Position numbers and translations under genes: made by a program
Shown: piece after piece, positions 6,510 to 6,792 of the stretch
Position numbering within the stretch: the first letter of the stretch is position 1
How the letters are laid out: each line of letters opens with the position of its first letter
Notes under the pieces: model-generated
Database searches by the model: none
Told to the model about the DNA's origin: nothing
What the model saw: only the letters and a program-made list of their open reading frames with translations
Assembly (NCBI GenBank): GCA_009921765.1
Contig: RFXC01000218.1
Coordinates: 1 to 6,792 of the forward strand
DNA: 6,792 bases
Source: Betaproteobacteria bacterium
GTDB taxonomy: Bacteria; Pseudomonadota; Gammaproteobacteria; Burkholderiales; Burkholderiaceae
Direction: 5' to 3'

Positions 6510-6792
6510 ATGGCTCGGCGTGATACGGTCGATCAGCCGCCGGCGGATCCGGGGCTTCCATTCAAGCGACGTGCGCGTCGCCGTCTCGTGGGCGCCCTGG
6601 TTATCGGGATGGCGGTCGCTGTCACCTTGCCTCTGGTGCTCGACAGAGAACCCCGTTACCCCCGACCCGATATCCGGGTTGACATCCCCTCGCGCGATGC
6701 GCAGTTGCCCGTTCGGCCGCCCGGCGAGGCCGAGCCGCCGCCAGCCGCCCAGCGCGCGCCGGTGAATGCCGATTCGGCTCGCGCGGCCCGCG
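6510..6792 (+). CDS. dedD: SPOR domain (DedD-like) membrane protein, N-terminal part (3' end outside window)
   Basis: Ninety-four codons are visible and the frame is open to the right edge. The protein begins MARRDTVDQP, then a basic patch KRRARRR (19-25), a hydrophobic helix at about 26-44 (LVGALVIGMAVAVTLPLVL), and DREPRYPRPDIRVDIPS, leading into a Pro/Ala-rich linker. This basic patch, one helix, then a PMVLD-like segment and a 'DI.(V/I).IPS' stretch is the usual N-terminus of DedD/SPOR proteins encoded after folC: anchored in the inner membrane, with a C-terminal periplasmic SPOR domain that binds denuded septal peptidoglycan. The SPOR domain itself would lie beyond the window, so the call rests on the N-terminal pattern and on position. 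It starts 35 bases after folC; by synteny cvpA and purF would be expected next, but they are not visible. Confidence 0.8.
   Translation, partial: MARRDTVDQPPADPGLPFKRRARRRLVGALVIGMAVAVTLPLVLDREPRYPRPDIRVDIPSRDAQLPVRPPGEAEPPPAAQRAPVNADSARAAR

Overview
This 6.8 kb window is GC-rich chromosomal DNA from a proteobacterium, most likely a betaproteobacterium (Burkholderiales or Rhodocyclales; I cannot tell the genus). The evidence is the gene order fimV-truA-trpF-trpB-trpA-accD-folC-dedD(SPOR), all on the + strand, and the style of the proteins. From general knowledge, E. coli has truA-dedA-accD-folC-dedD-cvpA-purF and Pseudomonas has fimV-truA-trpF-accD-folC-dedD. Here the complete trpFBA block sits between truA and accD.

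Layout. Positions 1-765 hold the 3' end of a FimV-like polar/peptidoglycan-associated membrane protein. The window opens inside a 12-bp tandem repeat that encodes a Pro-Ala-Pro-Thr stalk; a single membrane helix and the FimV C-terminal TPR-like motif follow. Then come truA (tRNA pseudouridine 38-40 synthase), trpF, trpB and trpA (last steps of tryptophan synthesis), accD (carboxyltransferase beta subunit of acetyl-CoA carboxylase), folC (dihydrofolate/folylpolyglutamate synthase), and the first 94 codons of a DedD/SPOR-type membrane protein that runs off the right edge.

The genes are tightly packed: truA/trpF and trpF/trpB overlap by 4 bases (GTGA, ATGA), trpB/trpA are 1 base apart, accD follows a 44-base gap, accD/folC probably overlap by 4 bases (CTGA), and dedD follows a 35-base gap. 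No intergenic stretch exceeds 44 bases, and I see no terminator, leader peptide, RNA gene, mobile element or CRISPR array. Cotranscription with translational coupling is the simplest reading. Two extended -10-like motifs inside trpF and folC are weak candidates for internal promoters.

The biology is housekeeping, and I do not see an undescribed system. The most useful point is that folC has no ATG, GTG or TTG upstream of its conserved N-terminus. The best start is a CTG that overlaps the accD stop codon behind a well-spaced GAGG, and a conventional gene finder would start 40 codons too late. Other points worth a look are the in-frame minisatellite in fimV and a run of eight G in trpA.
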